This document shows positions 45,795 to 54,823 of a stretch of 64,000 bases of DNA, piece by piece (within the stretch, counting starts at the first letter, position 1; each line of letters opens with the position of its first letter). The notes under the pieces are model-generated. The model was given only the letters and a program-made list of their open reading frames with translations, made no database searches and was not told the origin of the DNA. The position numbers and the translations under genes are program-made. Source of the stretch: Bariatricus massiliensis (GTDB taxonomy: Bacteria; Bacillota; Clostridia; Lachnospirales; Lachnospiraceae); the NCBI RefSeq assembly GCF_900086725.1, contig NZ_LT574838.1:746986-810985 (forward strand). The letters run 5' to 3'.

Positions 45795-46338
45795 AACTAC
45801 CACCCTTTAGTTCATAAGGTTTAACCGTTTCAATCTAAGATGTGGTTCTCCACATCTGCTCATATATGTTCAAAACCGACAACACCCATTAACTCTGCAA
45901 TTGTCGATTCGATTTCAGTTTTCAAATAAATATGTGATAATGCAATGTCTGGTAATAACCTACGGAACGTGTGAATGTATAAAACATTTTCGTATCGTGT
46001 AGACGCGTCAAGGTATACGCATGTTTGTTGCTTTTCACACATTCTTTTCGACCACTGCATCCCGCTGTCACTTATTGTAGAATTCAATCGTGTTTCTTAC
46101 ATATTTTCCTTCCAATCACCGATTGCCCCCTATTATGTAGGTGTACACTTTACGAAAATGTTTTAATCCTCGCACTGATAACTACATCCATACAGGTCTG
46201 CCCTTCATCAAAATGTTTTACCCCATGTGCAAAACCCATCTCATTTCAAAACACTTTCCAAAGCCAGACATTGCTCAGTCCACTTTTCTTATATCTTTGT
46301 TACAAACACTAAGCCTTTATATCATTAATTTTATGAAA
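45795..46338 (-). other. 544-bp leader region of cassette B without a supported gene
   Basis: This is the stretch between the dead-TnpB unit and the mutase gene. It holds a 75-codon open frame (45860-46087) with no ribosome site and no recognisable family, and a small hairpin, GATGTGG-TTCT-CCACATC (45839-45856), close to the mutase start. The first 20 or so bases at 46338 and below are the presumed guide portion of the adjacent RNA. A cassette B promoter may lie here, but I see no convincing one. Confidence 0.5.
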
Positions 46339-46485
46339 ATAACTTCGAATACTCTCTGCCCACACTCAGGACAACTCTTCGCCGACCCAGTCTCCAGAGC
46401 CAACCGGCGGTATTCAACCAAAAAGCAAAAGCCTGTAGCTTCCGCCCTTCCCCACGGTTTCCCGCAGGCTCTATAAAACCAGTGG
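46339..46485 (-). ncRNA. Candidate omega-RNA/guide RNA scaffold, copy 1
   Basis: The 147 bp after the tnpB-like stop are about as conserved between the two copies as the gene itself, although they are not protein-coding. TnpB guide RNAs come from this position, with the guide immediately past the element end. Small stems seen here (AGCCTG/CAGGCT and GCCG/CGGC) are kept or replaced by wobble pairs in copy 2. The presumed guide begins TTTCATAAAATTAATGAT. Confidence 0.5.
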
Positions 46486-47676
46486 TCATCCCACCTGTTT
46501 TCCAAAACTCTTCAGGCATTTCCTTCCCAAATTTATTGCGGCATTCAGATACCGGTTGCCGCTATGCCCTTCCGGACAGACAAACTCCGCATCCTTTTTC
46601 CGTATCTGCTTCCCGCACACGGCACATTGGGAGCTAACTCCCGCCGCATCGGTCTCAAGCACCACTATCCCGGCCTTCCATGCCTTATACTTCAATTTTT
46701 CACGAATCTGATTACTCAGATGCAGCGCCGACCAGTTCCCCGATGCCTTCATCACATACTTGCTGTAATCCTCCGAATACACCGGCAGGACCAGCACACT
46801 CGCCTGATGCTCCACACAATACTCCACGATTTCACGGCTGAACTTATGGGAATAATACTCATTCAGATATTTCAGCTTCATCCAATACTTTTGGTTGCTC
46901 CGGCCTCCAGTCTGATTCCCCGTCGCTTTCTGTGAGCGTTCGAGCGTTTCCTGCACCTTCCTGCATAGATGAGCATACTCCGCACCGCCTTTTATAAAGC
47001 GCACCGTCTTCTGCTCCCCTTCACTGTCCATCACGCACAAAACAGCCAGCCTGTCCCTGTTCGTGAATTGGACGGCTGCAATGTTCTCCCCATCTGCAAT
47101 ACGCTCCTTAGCCTTCCTGCCGTCCGGAACCTCTTCCCGCACCGGCACATGGAGCTCAACCTGCTCTCCCTTTAATATCACCGAAGGAGAAAGACATTCT
47201 TCCGTTGGACTAAAGGTGTTGCCGGATAATCTGCAGTGCAACCAGCGCCATGCCTCGCCATCCCAGACCTTCAGCTCCACAGACTTTTCATTCAGGTCCT
47301 TATACATTCCTTTATAAAAGGTGACTGATGCCGCAAAACTCTCCGTCTGTTTCCACTGTCTGTCCCTTGCCAGATAGCTTTTCCCCGCCGCAATCGCCGC
47401 ATTAATGGCAGCCCTGCGAAAATACAAAGGAATTTTCTTCCATGGCAGGGGAAACGGTACTTCTTTCTTATCTCTTCCCACAATGGTCAGCTGCTCCAGA
47501 CTTCTCATGACCTGCTGGCTGCCAGCATTCAATTGCGCCTGCTGATTCAAATACAGTTCATAGTAGAACTGCAGCACTTCGTTGTAGAGCATCCGCGTCC
47601 TCTCAAGCCACTCCTGGTGATTGCAGCGGAGTATAAACTTTCTAGTCGTGACTGTATAATATGTAGGATTCTTCAT
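46486..47676 (-). CDS. TnpB-family protein, nuclease-dead (TldR-like), copy 1
   Basis: The 396-residue TnpB homologue keeps the overall layout and the zinc finger (Cys351, Cys354, Cys367, His371). All three RuvC acidic residues are missing. Motif I reads AAVQFTNRDRLAVL (200-213) where GIDxG is expected. Motif II reads VLVLPVYSED (Pro298 in place of Glu). Motif III reads GNRYLNAAINL (Asn374/Tyr376 in place of DRDxNAA). Loss of cutting with retained RNA end resembles TldR proteins, nuclease-dead TnpBs known as RNA-guided repressors. It lies directly upstream of cassette B on the same strand. It is about 91% identical to copy 2 by my count. Confidence 0.85.
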   Translation of the reverse strand: MKNPTYYTVTTRKFILRCNHQEWLERTRMLYNEVLQFYYELYLNQQAQLNAGSQQVMRSLEQLTIVGRDKKEVPFPLPWKKIPLYFRRAAINAAIAAGKSYLARDRQWKQTESFAASVTFYKGMYKDLNEKSVELKVWDGEAWRWLHCRLSGNTFSPTEECLSPSVILKGEQVELHVPVREEVPDGRKAKERIADGENIAAVQFTNRDRLAVLCVMDSEGEQKTVRFIKGGAEYAHLCRKVQETLERSQKATGNQTGGRSNQKYWMKLKYLNEYYSHKFSREIVEYCVEHQASVLVLPVYSEDYSKYVMKASGNWSALHLSNQIREKLKYKAWKAGIVVLETDAAGVSSQCAVCGKQIRKKDAEFVCPEGHSGNRYLNAAINLGRKCLKSFGKQVG

Positions 47677-47702
47677 TTTTCGGATTTTTTCCTCGCCAAA
47701 TT

Positions 47703-47923
47703 TCGTAGAGTACGATACTTCACGAGATTATTAGGCATTATTCCAGTTTTATTAACCATAGCTTTTATGACTTTTTGCTGAAATTTGTAGAAACTCATAT
47801 AAATGTAAACAATATTAGACAAGAAAGTTCTCTCCTCTTTACTTTTCTAATTGATTGTGCTAAGATATTTAAGAATTTGATAAAAAAGCACAAAAAAATA
47901 TCGTGAAGTATCGTACTTCACGA
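47703..47923. repeat. Inverted-repeat pair, candidate invertible promoter segment, copy 1
   Basis: Forward 47709-47725 is the exact reverse complement of 47901-47917 (TCGTGAAGTATCGTACT). The similarity extends to about 35 bp with few mismatches. Each site is itself dyadic: the arms TCGTGAAGTA/TACTTCACGA flank a TCG core, and the gene-proximal site has TACTCTACGA as outer arm. The enclosed 175 bp carry promoter-like boxes on both strands: plus TTTACT-N17-TAAGAT with extended TG (47838-47866), and minus TTGTTT-N17-TACAAA (47784-47812). Both are conserved in copy 2. Confidence 0.65.
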
Positions 47924-47931
47924 TATTTTTT
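47893..47931. terminator. 18-bp palindrome with T tracts, copy 1
   Basis: AAAAAATATCGTGAAGTA (47893-47910), a TCG loop and its perfect complement ending in TTTTTT. It forms a terminator-like hairpin on either strand, and also constitutes the distal inverted repeat. It would stop transcription leaving the segment on the plus strand. Confidence 0.7.
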
Positions 47932-47971
47932 CTATCTTTAATTTTAGAAATAAATAGAATAGTCCTGCATA

Positions 47972-49444
47972 TTAGCGACATCTATTTTTAAAAATTACCT
48001 TTATTTTATCTATTAATTCTGCTTCCATTTCTAAAACAAGCTTATATTTTGCTTTTGTCAACGTCAATATGTATATCATAAAAAACAATATCATGGAGAT
48101 TAAAAGGGTAAAAAAAGGTATAAGATCAAGTAATTTAATAGTTGAAGCTAAAGCACCGCTCAAGACTAATGCTACAAAAATTTTTACAAAATACATATTT
48201 TTATATATTTCTTTCATGATGTTTTTCAAGGCAGCGTATTGTACCGCAAACACCGCCAACTCTGCTGCTAAAGTTCCTACCGCTGCTCCCACTGATGCAT
48301 ATTGGGGGATAAGAATCAGATTAATTATTAAATTAACAGCCGCCCCCACTATCTCTGAATAAAGCACATATTTCTCTTTACCTAATGGAATTAGTATTTG
48401 TATTCCCATAATGTTTGTCAGTCCAACGAGAAAAACTGTTGGCATTATAATCTGCATTGGCAGTATAGCGCCATTAAACGCTGAGCCTGATAAAAAGTAG
48501 ATTCCCTGTTTCGCGAATAGGATAAAATATACCGAAACAGCTGCAGATAATATAAGAACAAAAGAGAACGCTTTCTGTATAATATTCTTAAATGCTTCTT
48601 CATGTCCATGCTCTATATAGTAAGATGTTCTTGGCAACAACACGGTTCCCAAGGAGGTGACAAAACTTATTAATATCGTTTTTATCTTTACTGCCGCATT
48701 ATAATAGCCAACATCAGTGTCTGTTTTCATAAACCCTAACATCACTGTGTCGAGATGTGTATAGATTGTGGTAGCAACAGACATCGCAAAAAAGATAAAA
48801 ATTGCTTTTATATGCTTTTTCAGTTGTAGTCTATAATCACTTTTTTTTCTCTCAATAAATTTCCTCATATTTATGAAATTTAATAAGTTAGAAGCTGAAG
48901 CGGCAAAAATAGATATTGCTCCATATAAAATATAATCATTTTTATCATGAATTAAAATAAACATAGCCACAATAGCTATTATTTTAAACACCATAGAGCG
49001 TATAGTTATATAGGCATATTCTTCCAGTGCTTTATACAGCCATTCAACACCAAATGTATTAAATAACATCGTTAAACTGACAATTATCATTAGTTCTTTT
49101 TCTTCTGCCAATTGTGGAATATTATAAAGAGAAATGAAAAAGAATACATAAGATATAATAGTTGTACATATATTAATAAGCATTATTTCTCTGACTGTGT
49201 TTGTTAATTCCTCTTTTTTATCCCGAACTCTTGCACAGGCCCGGATTCCATATGTTGGTATACCCAATTGAGCAAATACATTAAAGTAATAAATTACAGA
49301 CGTTGCAAATGAAACCTTGCCCGTCCCATCCGGCAACAGAATTCTGGAAATATACGGGAATGTTATCAAAGGAAATATTAAATTTGATGCGGTGAGAATA
49401 CTATTGAAAATAAAATTTAATTTAAGTGATTTTTTAGTTTTCAC
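47972..49444 (-). CDS. wzx: Wzx-type polysaccharide flippase (cassette A)
   Basis: The 490-residue protein has about 14 transmembrane helices and the family start LKLNFIFNSILTASNLIFPLITFPYISRIL. It starts at GTG 49444 after AAGGGAAC. This is a second flippase, distinct from the one at 26106-27524, which shows that cassette A exports its own repeat unit. It is the last gene of cassette A and ends about 300 bp before the copy 1 TnpB-like gene. Confidence 0.93.
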   Translation of the reverse strand: MKTKKSLKLNFIFNSILTASNLIFPLITFPYISRILLPDGTGKVSFATSVIYYFNVFAQLGIPTYGIRACARVRDKKEELTNTVREIMLINICTTIISYVFFFISLYNIPQLAEEKELMIIVSLTMLFNTFGVEWLYKALEEYAYITIRSMVFKIIAIVAMFILIHDKNDYILYGAISIFAASASNLLNFINMRKFIERKKSDYRLQLKKHIKAIFIFFAMSVATTIYTHLDTVMLGFMKTDTDVGYYNAAVKIKTILISFVTSLGTVLLPRTSYYIEHGHEEAFKNIIQKAFSFVLILSAAVSVYFILFAKQGIYFLSGSAFNGAILPMQIIMPTVFLVGLTNIMGIQILIPLGKEKYVLYSEIVGAAVNLIINLILIPQYASVGAAVGTLAAELAVFAVQYAALKNIMKEIYKNMYFVKIFVALVLSGALASTIKLLDLIPFFTLLISMILFFMIYILTLTKAKYKLVLEMEAELIDKIKVIFKNRCR

Positions 49445-49474
49445 TTTCTGTTCCCTTTCTATATGAAAATTTCC

Positions 49475-50476
49475 TTAATTAACATTTTTTTTCATTTGTT
49501 TTGTTACAAACGCCAGAATTGGATAAAGACAGAATCTGCTTTTCACTAATAACCTTATTCTCTTATTCTTACTTACACTGAACACTTCCGGACAAAGGTT
49601 ATTGACTTTTTCATAAAATTGAAGCATTTCTTGTTTAACTTTTATATTACTATCCATTAAAAAGTATATGTTGAATTGAACACTGAGCATTTTTGTTACG
49701 GCAAATAAAAAATATTCTATTTTATTCCGACTCATTTCTTCTTTCTTTTGATTCAGGAACTCAAGAAGAGAGAAGATAACCTCCTCATGCATCTTTCGAT
49801 TTTTGCAAAAATTATTTCTGCTTACGCTTTGTGACTGATTAAATATCCTGTATTGATAGATACAGTCTTCATAAAAAACTACAGATTTGATGTATGGTAC
49901 CGGAAATAAATTATACTCCTGATCCACATAATATCTATTTTCATCAATATGTATGTGGTGCTCTTTTAGCAAAGAAGTCAAATAGGTTATCGCCGGCATT
50001 CCAAATACAGTATCCAGAGAACATATCTCATCAAAACTATATTCATAATTAAACTTAACCCCTGAAAACTCTTTTCTTTCTTTTGCTCCTGTATTATTAT
50101 TCACAGTTTCAAATGGATTTATAATCAAATCATATTGACTATTTTTTTTCAGCTTTTCTACAAGTTTCTGTATCCCTATTTTGTCTACCCAGTCATCACC
50201 ATCAAGAATTTTCACATATTTCCCTGTGGCATTCTGAATTCCACAGTTTATCGCTGAGCCATGCCCACCATTATTTTTTGATATGATGCGAATACTATCG
50301 GGATACTTCTCCTCATACACTAATGCCTTTTGTTCCGTTGTATCCAATGAACCGTCATTTATGATAAGTATCTCAATATCATCCAGTATTTCAGGTATTA
50401 TCAAAGATTCTATTGTTTTTTCTATGTAGTTTTCAACATTGTATGCCGGTATTACAATTGTAAGAATTTTATCCAT
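49475..50476 (-). CDS. GT2-family glycosyltransferase (cassette A)
   Basis: The 333-residue protein has a GT-A fold start ILTIVIPAYNVENYIEKTIESL, the nucleotide/metal motif KILDGDDWVDK near residue 90 and GGHGSAINCGIQNATGKY. The C-terminal third is helical and basic. It overlaps the end of wzy by 8 bp, so translation is coupled. The donor sugar is unknown; UDP-galactofuranose from the neighbouring glf is one option. Confidence 0.9.
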   Translation of the reverse strand: MDKILTIVIPAYNVENYIEKTIESLIIPEILDDIEILIINDGSLDTTEQKALVYEEKYPDSIRIISKNNGGHGSAINCGIQNATGKYVKILDGDDWVDKIGIQKLVEKLKKNSQYDLIINPFETVNNNTGAKERKEFSGVKFNYEYSFDEICSLDTVFGMPAITYLTSLLKEHHIHIDENRYYVDQEYNLFPVPYIKSVVFYEDCIYQYRIFNQSQSVSRNNFCKNRKMHEEVIFSLLEFLNQKKEEMSRNKIEYFLFAVTKMLSVQFNIYFLMDSNIKVKQEMLQFYEKVNNLCPEVFSVSKNKRIRLLVKSRFCLYPILAFVTKQMKKNVN

Positions 50477-51668
50477 CTTTATGTTCTCCTCTTCTCCATG
50501 AAAATGTCTTTTTATTCAGAGTCTTAAATAAATTAGTTCCTATTACAAACCAAAATGTATTGTAATGCATATATAATATTAAATCATCAACCATTCCATG
50601 GCCTGCCATAAAAAATAATGCTATTACCAAATAGTATTGTTTTTGGCGATAGCACTGTACAAGAGTAGCCGTAAACAGTGCTAAAAATAGTACTGTAAAT
50701 ACAATTCCATAATGTTGCAATATCTGAATATACAAATTATCAACATATGTATACGTACCTAAGTTTTTATTTCCATATGCATCAAGACCGTTTCCCACCC
50801 AATTGATTTCATCTCCAAATAAGGATACACCATTCTCTAATAACGACGCTTGTCCTAGAGACAATCGTTTTTCAAATATCATGTTTAATTCATTCTGCCA
50901 TTTTATATTGGGGTTAAAAGTAATGGTTAAATACATACTGCCTAAAAAAGTGATAATGAAAGAAAAAATCATTAATCGATAAATTATTTTTCCTTTTGTT
51001 ATTAGCATAGGTTTGTATTTTAAGACAGCTGAGCCCACAATCAGCAGTACCGCTAAATAAAAAGCAAGCCGTGAATTCGTCTTTTCAAATATCCAAAAGT
51101 TTACCATGAAATAGAATAACAATTTTTTCCATTTTATTGCAGTTTTGTTTATACATATATCCAATGCTGTAATATTGAAAATAAGTGCAGGCCCAAATAA
51201 TGCATAGCGAAAGCCAAGATATTCTCTCACACGTCCTAAACTTGAAATAGATATATGATTATCAATAATTCCAATATAACTACTAATTATAATAAATGCC
51301 ACTAAAAACGTTGTAAGTATAATTGTGAATCCACCAATCTTATCAAAAGAAATATGTCTTGCGCAAAAAACATAAATAAGTATACAAATTACAGTATTCT
51401 GTGTAGCCCCCGTACTCACTCTCCATATAGTCAAAATAGAAATGATACATAGAACGGCGCCTGCCAAACTTTTTAATGTATATTTACCAAAAGTAATCTC
51501 TTGATAAACAAGAAGAACGACACATAAAACTAGTATTAATTTAAAAGGTGTTCCGATAAAATACTTAAAATAAAACGAAGAACTCAATATAGAAAAAGTC
51601 ATAAATATACCATAAGAAATAAAAAATGGACGTTCAGATGACCGAATTTTGGGTATACTAATTTTCAT
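50469..51668 (-). CDS. wzy: Wzy-type repeat-unit polymerase (cassette A)
   Basis: The 399-residue protein has about 11 hydrophobic helices and a long external loop near 255-310 (FGDEINWVGNGLDAYGNKNLGTYTYVDNLYIQ). This is typical of O-antigen/capsule polymerases, which share topology rather than sequence. With wzx it completes a separate Wzx/Wzy pathway in cassette A. AAGGAG precedes the start. Confidence 0.85.
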   Translation of the reverse strand: MKISIPKIRSSERPFFISYGIFMTFSILSSSFYFKYFIGTPFKLILVLCVVLLVYQEITFGKYTLKSLAGAVLCIISILTIWRVSTGATQNTVICILIYVFCARHISFDKIGGFTIILTTFLVAFIIISSYIGIIDNHISISSLGRVREYLGFRYALFGPALIFNITALDICINKTAIKWKKLLFYFMVNFWIFEKTNSRLAFYLAVLLIVGSAVLKYKPMLITKGKIIYRLMIFSFIITFLGSMYLTITFNPNIKWQNELNMIFEKRLSLGQASLLENGVSLFGDEINWVGNGLDAYGNKNLGTYTYVDNLYIQILQHYGIVFTVLFLALFTATLVQCYRQKQYYLVIALFFMAGHGMVDDLILYMHYNTFWFVIGTNLFKTLNKKTFSWRRGEHKDG

Positions 51669-51691
51669 ATAATCTCCTTCTCCCCTTTAAT

Positions 51692-52768
51692 TTACAAGGA
51701 CATATTTAGTATTTTATCCACAATCTGGTCCATACTATAATACTGGTACTCACCCAGTCTTCCTATAAATGCGATACTGTCGTCTTTACTTAAGGCTTGA
51801 TATTTATGATATAAATCTCTATTCTGCCCGGTCGGTATCGGATAAGAACTATCCCCATTCCAACTTGGATATTCCTTAGCTATTACCGTAGCGTGCGTAT
51901 AGTGCGGAAGAAAATGTTTAAACTCTGTAATGCGAGTATATTCGTAATCATTAGGATAATTGATAACTCCTGCGGATTGATACCACTCTTTTTCATACCG
52001 TTCAAATTTAAATTTCACACATCGATATGGCAATTTTCCTAACTTAAAGTTGTAAAACTCGTCAATCGAACCGGAATAATACAATTTACTGTAAGTAATT
52101 TGTGACTTTATTTCTTCAAATTCTGTATTCAACATAATTTTAATATTTGTATGGTCCAAGATTTTTTTAATCATTTCAGTGTAGCCGTTAACCGGAATTC
52201 CTTGATATTTAACCGTAAAATAGCGGTCGTCACGATTGCTTCTAATTGGAATTCTGGAAACAATTTCCGGGGGTAATTCCTCCGGGGCGACGCCCCATTG
52301 TTTCTGCGTATAATTTTTGAAAAAATTATCATAAAATAATGTTCCAATCTGGCTCTCTACAACTTCTTTAACATTAGTTATTTCATCATATTTTTTCTTT
52401 TGCCTTTCGAAATACTGACTAAGCGTTTCAGCCGTGAAATTTTCGTTTAAAAAGCTATTGACCGTATCTAAGTTAATAGGCATTGGATACAGTTTACCAC
52501 CAATATAGATTTTCACCTTGTGCTGATAATCATACCAATCAGTAAAACGCGATAAAAAAGACCAGACTTTTTCATTATCTGTTCTAAAAATGTGAGGCCC
52601 ATATTTATGAATGATAATCCCATCTTGATTTCTATAATCAAAACAAAAGCCGCCTACAAAAGAATTTTTGTCAACTATGAGTATAGATGCATCTTTCTCT
52701 TCAGCCAGCCTCCTTGCCATAACGGCGCCGGCAATCCCCGCTCCTACAATTACATAATCAAAATACAT
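51692..52768 (-). CDS. glf: UDP-galactopyranose mutase
   Basis: Start ATG 52768 after AAAAGGAG, giving 358 residues. It is an FAD enzyme with the dinucleotide motif YVIVGAGIAGAVMARRLAE. Family residues include GPHIFRTDNEKVW, YTQKQWGVAPEELP, RSNRDDRYF and ARG-containing GRLGEYQYYSMD. It converts UDP-galactopyranose to UDP-galactofuranose, so the cassette A polymer should contain galactofuranose. Confidence 0.96.
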   Translation of the reverse strand: MYFDYVIVGAGIAGAVMARRLAEEKDASILIVDKNSFVGGFCFDYRNQDGIIIHKYGPHIFRTDNEKVWSFLSRFTDWYDYQHKVKIYIGGKLYPMPINLDTVNSFLNENFTAETLSQYFERQKKKYDEITNVKEVVESQIGTLFYDNFFKNYTQKQWGVAPEELPPEIVSRIPIRSNRDDRYFTVKYQGIPVNGYTEMIKKILDHTNIKIMLNTEFEEIKSQITYSKLYYSGSIDEFYNFKLGKLPYRCVKFKFERYEKEWYQSAGVINYPNDYEYTRITEFKHFLPHYTHATVIAKEYPSWNGDSSYPIPTGQNRDLYHKYQALSKDDSIAFIGRLGEYQYYSMDQIVDKILNMSL

Positions 52769-52805
52769 GATTTTTCTCCTTTTATTAAACATCTTTCCAA
52801 AAGCT

Positions 52806-53954
52806 TTATTTAACTGTCTTAGAATAAATCTCCCGAAGTCTTTGTGCTGAAGCCTCTATGCTGTAGCCCTTTTTATCCACTTTTTCTGCATAGCTCTTTC
52901 TGTCGTATTCAATTTTGTCCACATGTTCAATAGCCTCCACCCACGGTTCTACGCCTTTATCTATCGGACAATATTGAACCAAATCCGTAAGTTTTGCCTG
53001 TGCTGATATTTTATCGGACAGTACGCACTGTGCTCCAGATGCCTGAGCCTCGACCGCAACCAGCGGAAGACCTTCAAAACGGGACGGCAATAAAAACACA
53101 TCCATTGCTTTCATATAATTGCTCACTTCATTTGTACTAGTAATATGCTTAATGTGATTTTCCAATCCCAACTGTTCTATTTGGCACGCTACCTCTTTTT
53201 CCAGTTCTCCTTGTCCTATCATCAAAAGTCTTGCATCTTTATTTCTTTTAAAAACTGCAGCAAACACCTTTATTAAAAATTCATGGTTTTTTTGATAGGA
53301 AAAATGTCCGATATGTGCCAATATATATTTATCTTCCCACCCCAGCGCTCTTCTTACTTTTATCCTTGTGCTATCCTCAAAACAGTATTCTGATATTTCT
53401 ATGCCATTATTAATAATCTCAAATGTATTATTCCTTATTATTTTTTTCGGGTACATCCATTTTGCTGCTTTTTCAGAACATGCAAGATAATCTGTTGCAA
53501 CAAAAGGGAAAAATAGCTTACTTATATTATGATAAAATATTTTTCTGTGCTGTTTTTTATTATCGATTCCCGACGAATGGGAATGTATGATAATCCTTTC
53601 CACCCCTACCAATTTAGCTACAAACGCAAAGATAATTGCATTTTGTGCTCTATCAGCATGAATATGGACGAATTTATACTTGTTTTCTTTTATGATTCTT
53701 TTTAAGTATCTCGCCCGTTGAAACCATACAAGAATTTTATTATTTTTGTTGCTTATAAAGTTAAAAATCCTGCCTTCATTATTAAGTATCGATTCCGTGT
53801 AAATAGACTTCGGTATAGGTTTCCAGCCGCAGTAATCAAAAATATACTGTTGTCTTTCCAGCTTCATCCCCAAATTATAGACAATCGTTGACAACCCTCT
53901 TATCCCAAAATTGTATACATTTACATTAAGTATATGCTCCGGTCTATTTTCCAT
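52806..53954 (-). CDS. GT4-family glycosyltransferase (cassette A)
   Basis: I prefer ATG 53954, just after the LicD stop, with GGAG upstream. An ATG at 53972 overlapping licD is possible. The product has 382 residues. The C-terminal half has the GT4 donor site: LAHIGHFSYQKNHEF, LMIGQGELEKEV, then FLLPSRFEGLPLVAVEAQASGAQCVLS with the EX7E motif. It is probably a cytoplasmic transferase in repeat-unit assembly. Confidence 0.92.
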   Translation of the reverse strand: MENRPEHILNVNVYNFGIRGLSTIVYNLGMKLERQQYIFDYCGWKPIPKSIYTESILNNEGRIFNFISNKNNKILVWFQRARYLKRIIKENKYKFVHIHADRAQNAIIFAFVAKLVGVERIIIHSHSSGIDNKKQHRKIFYHNISKLFFPFVATDYLACSEKAAKWMYPKKIIRNNTFEIINNGIEISEYCFEDSTRIKVRRALGWEDKYILAHIGHFSYQKNHEFLIKVFAAVFKRNKDARLLMIGQGELEKEVACQIEQLGLENHIKHITSTNEVSNYMKAMDVFLLPSRFEGLPLVAVEAQASGAQCVLSDKISAQAKLTDLVQYCPIDKGVEPWVEAIEHVDKIEYDRKSYAEKVDKKGYSIEASAQRLREIYSKTVK

Positions 53955-53955
53955 C

Positions 53956-54792
53956 TTAATCACTATCTCCATTCATAATTATAGCCTTCAGCCCATGATG
54001 ATTCCGTTCTTCTTCTGCCGGAGGCTGCATGTAATCACCATACAGCTGACGGCACACAGTATCAAAGTCTACCGGTCCACATATCTCTATATCTTCAAAT
54101 GCATACAAAGAGCCTTCTCCATAAACTTTTTTATGAAACATCTCTTTAAACTTGTATGCTCCCATTGCGTTTACAAGATAGTTTGACTGCTCATATGGAA
54201 ATTTGGTAAGTGCTTTCTCCAATTTGTTCAAACAATCTTCAGTGTTCAGTAAAGTCTGGATTGAAAAATGACGCCCCACAAAAATCAGCGCCTTCTCATA
54301 CCACGGACGATTCTTTTTATTTACATTTACCAGTGTGTCAAAACAAGAGAAGCGGTAAATCATCCTTAAGAAAAGTACATACAATTTCCAAATAGTACGA
54401 AGTATCATATTATTTGGCATACCATCTAATGGGAAAATATCAATCCAGGCAAAAGAATGTTCTTCTTTCATATTATCGTGACGGATTATTTTAATACTTG
54501 TATCTTCTAGCCTTCCAAAATATCTTATATATTGGGGGTCACTATGAAAATCGTGAAAATGAATCGTGTTGTCCAACTCTTTGGAAAATATAGCGCTCAA
54601 TCTGTCATAATCAGGTCTTGGAACGCCTATGTCCATGTCATCATCCCAAGGGATGAATCCTTTGTGGCGTACCGCTCCCAGCAAAGTTCCACCCAAGGCA
54701 TAATAAGTTATTCCATATTGCCTGCATATTTCATCAAATTTTTTAAACAAACGTAATTCTGTAAGCTGTAGTTCTCTTAACTTATCGCTCAT
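53956..54792 (-). CDS. LicD-family phosphotransferase
   Basis: The 278-residue protein has the LicD nucleotidyltransferase-fold core: YYALGGTLLGAVRHKGFIPWDDDMDIGVPRPDY (metal Asp residues), then WIDIFPLDGMP. The family transfers phosphocholine or other alditol/amine phosphates from CDP carriers to glycans. A tagD homologue making CDP-glycerol is in the same operon, so glycerol phosphate is the likely group. A paralogue follows at 54824-55663. Confidence 0.92.
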   Translation of the reverse strand: MSDKLRELQLTELRLFKKFDEICRQYGITYYALGGTLLGAVRHKGFIPWDDDMDIGVPRPDYDRLSAIFSKELDNTIHFHDFHSDPQYIRYFGRLEDTSIKIIRHDNMKEEHSFAWIDIFPLDGMPNNMILRTIWKLYVLFLRMIYRFSCFDTLVNVNKKNRPWYEKALIFVGRHFSIQTLLNTEDCLNKLEKALTKFPYEQSNYLVNAMGAYKFKEMFHKKVYGEGSLYAFEDIEICGPVDFDTVCRQLYGDYMQPPAEEERNHHGLKAIIMNGDSD

Positions 54793-54823
54793 GATTCTCC
54801 TCTAATTCCATATCATTAGATTC

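Larger units (their letters stand above)
46339..47931 (-). mobile_element. IS605-like unit, copy 1 (nuclease-dead TnpB)
   Basis: Boundaries come from comparing the two copies in the window. Similarity starts at ATAACTTCGAAT (46339; 56126 in copy 2) and ends at the T tract after the palindrome (about 47931; 57741). No TnpA transposase is present. The left palindrome has no partner at the right end, so these need not be transposition ends. Confidence 0.6.

Noticed and set aside
45860..46087. 75-codon open frame in the cassette B leader
   Set aside because: No ribosome binding site, no family resemblance, and surrounding sequence is full of stops in that frame.
47893..47931. Palindrome as TnpA-recognised left end of an IS605 element
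   Set aside because: No matching hairpin at the right end, no TnpA, and a second inverted site nearer the gene; inverted recombination sites plus terminator explain it better, though I cannot exclude an ancestral transposon end.
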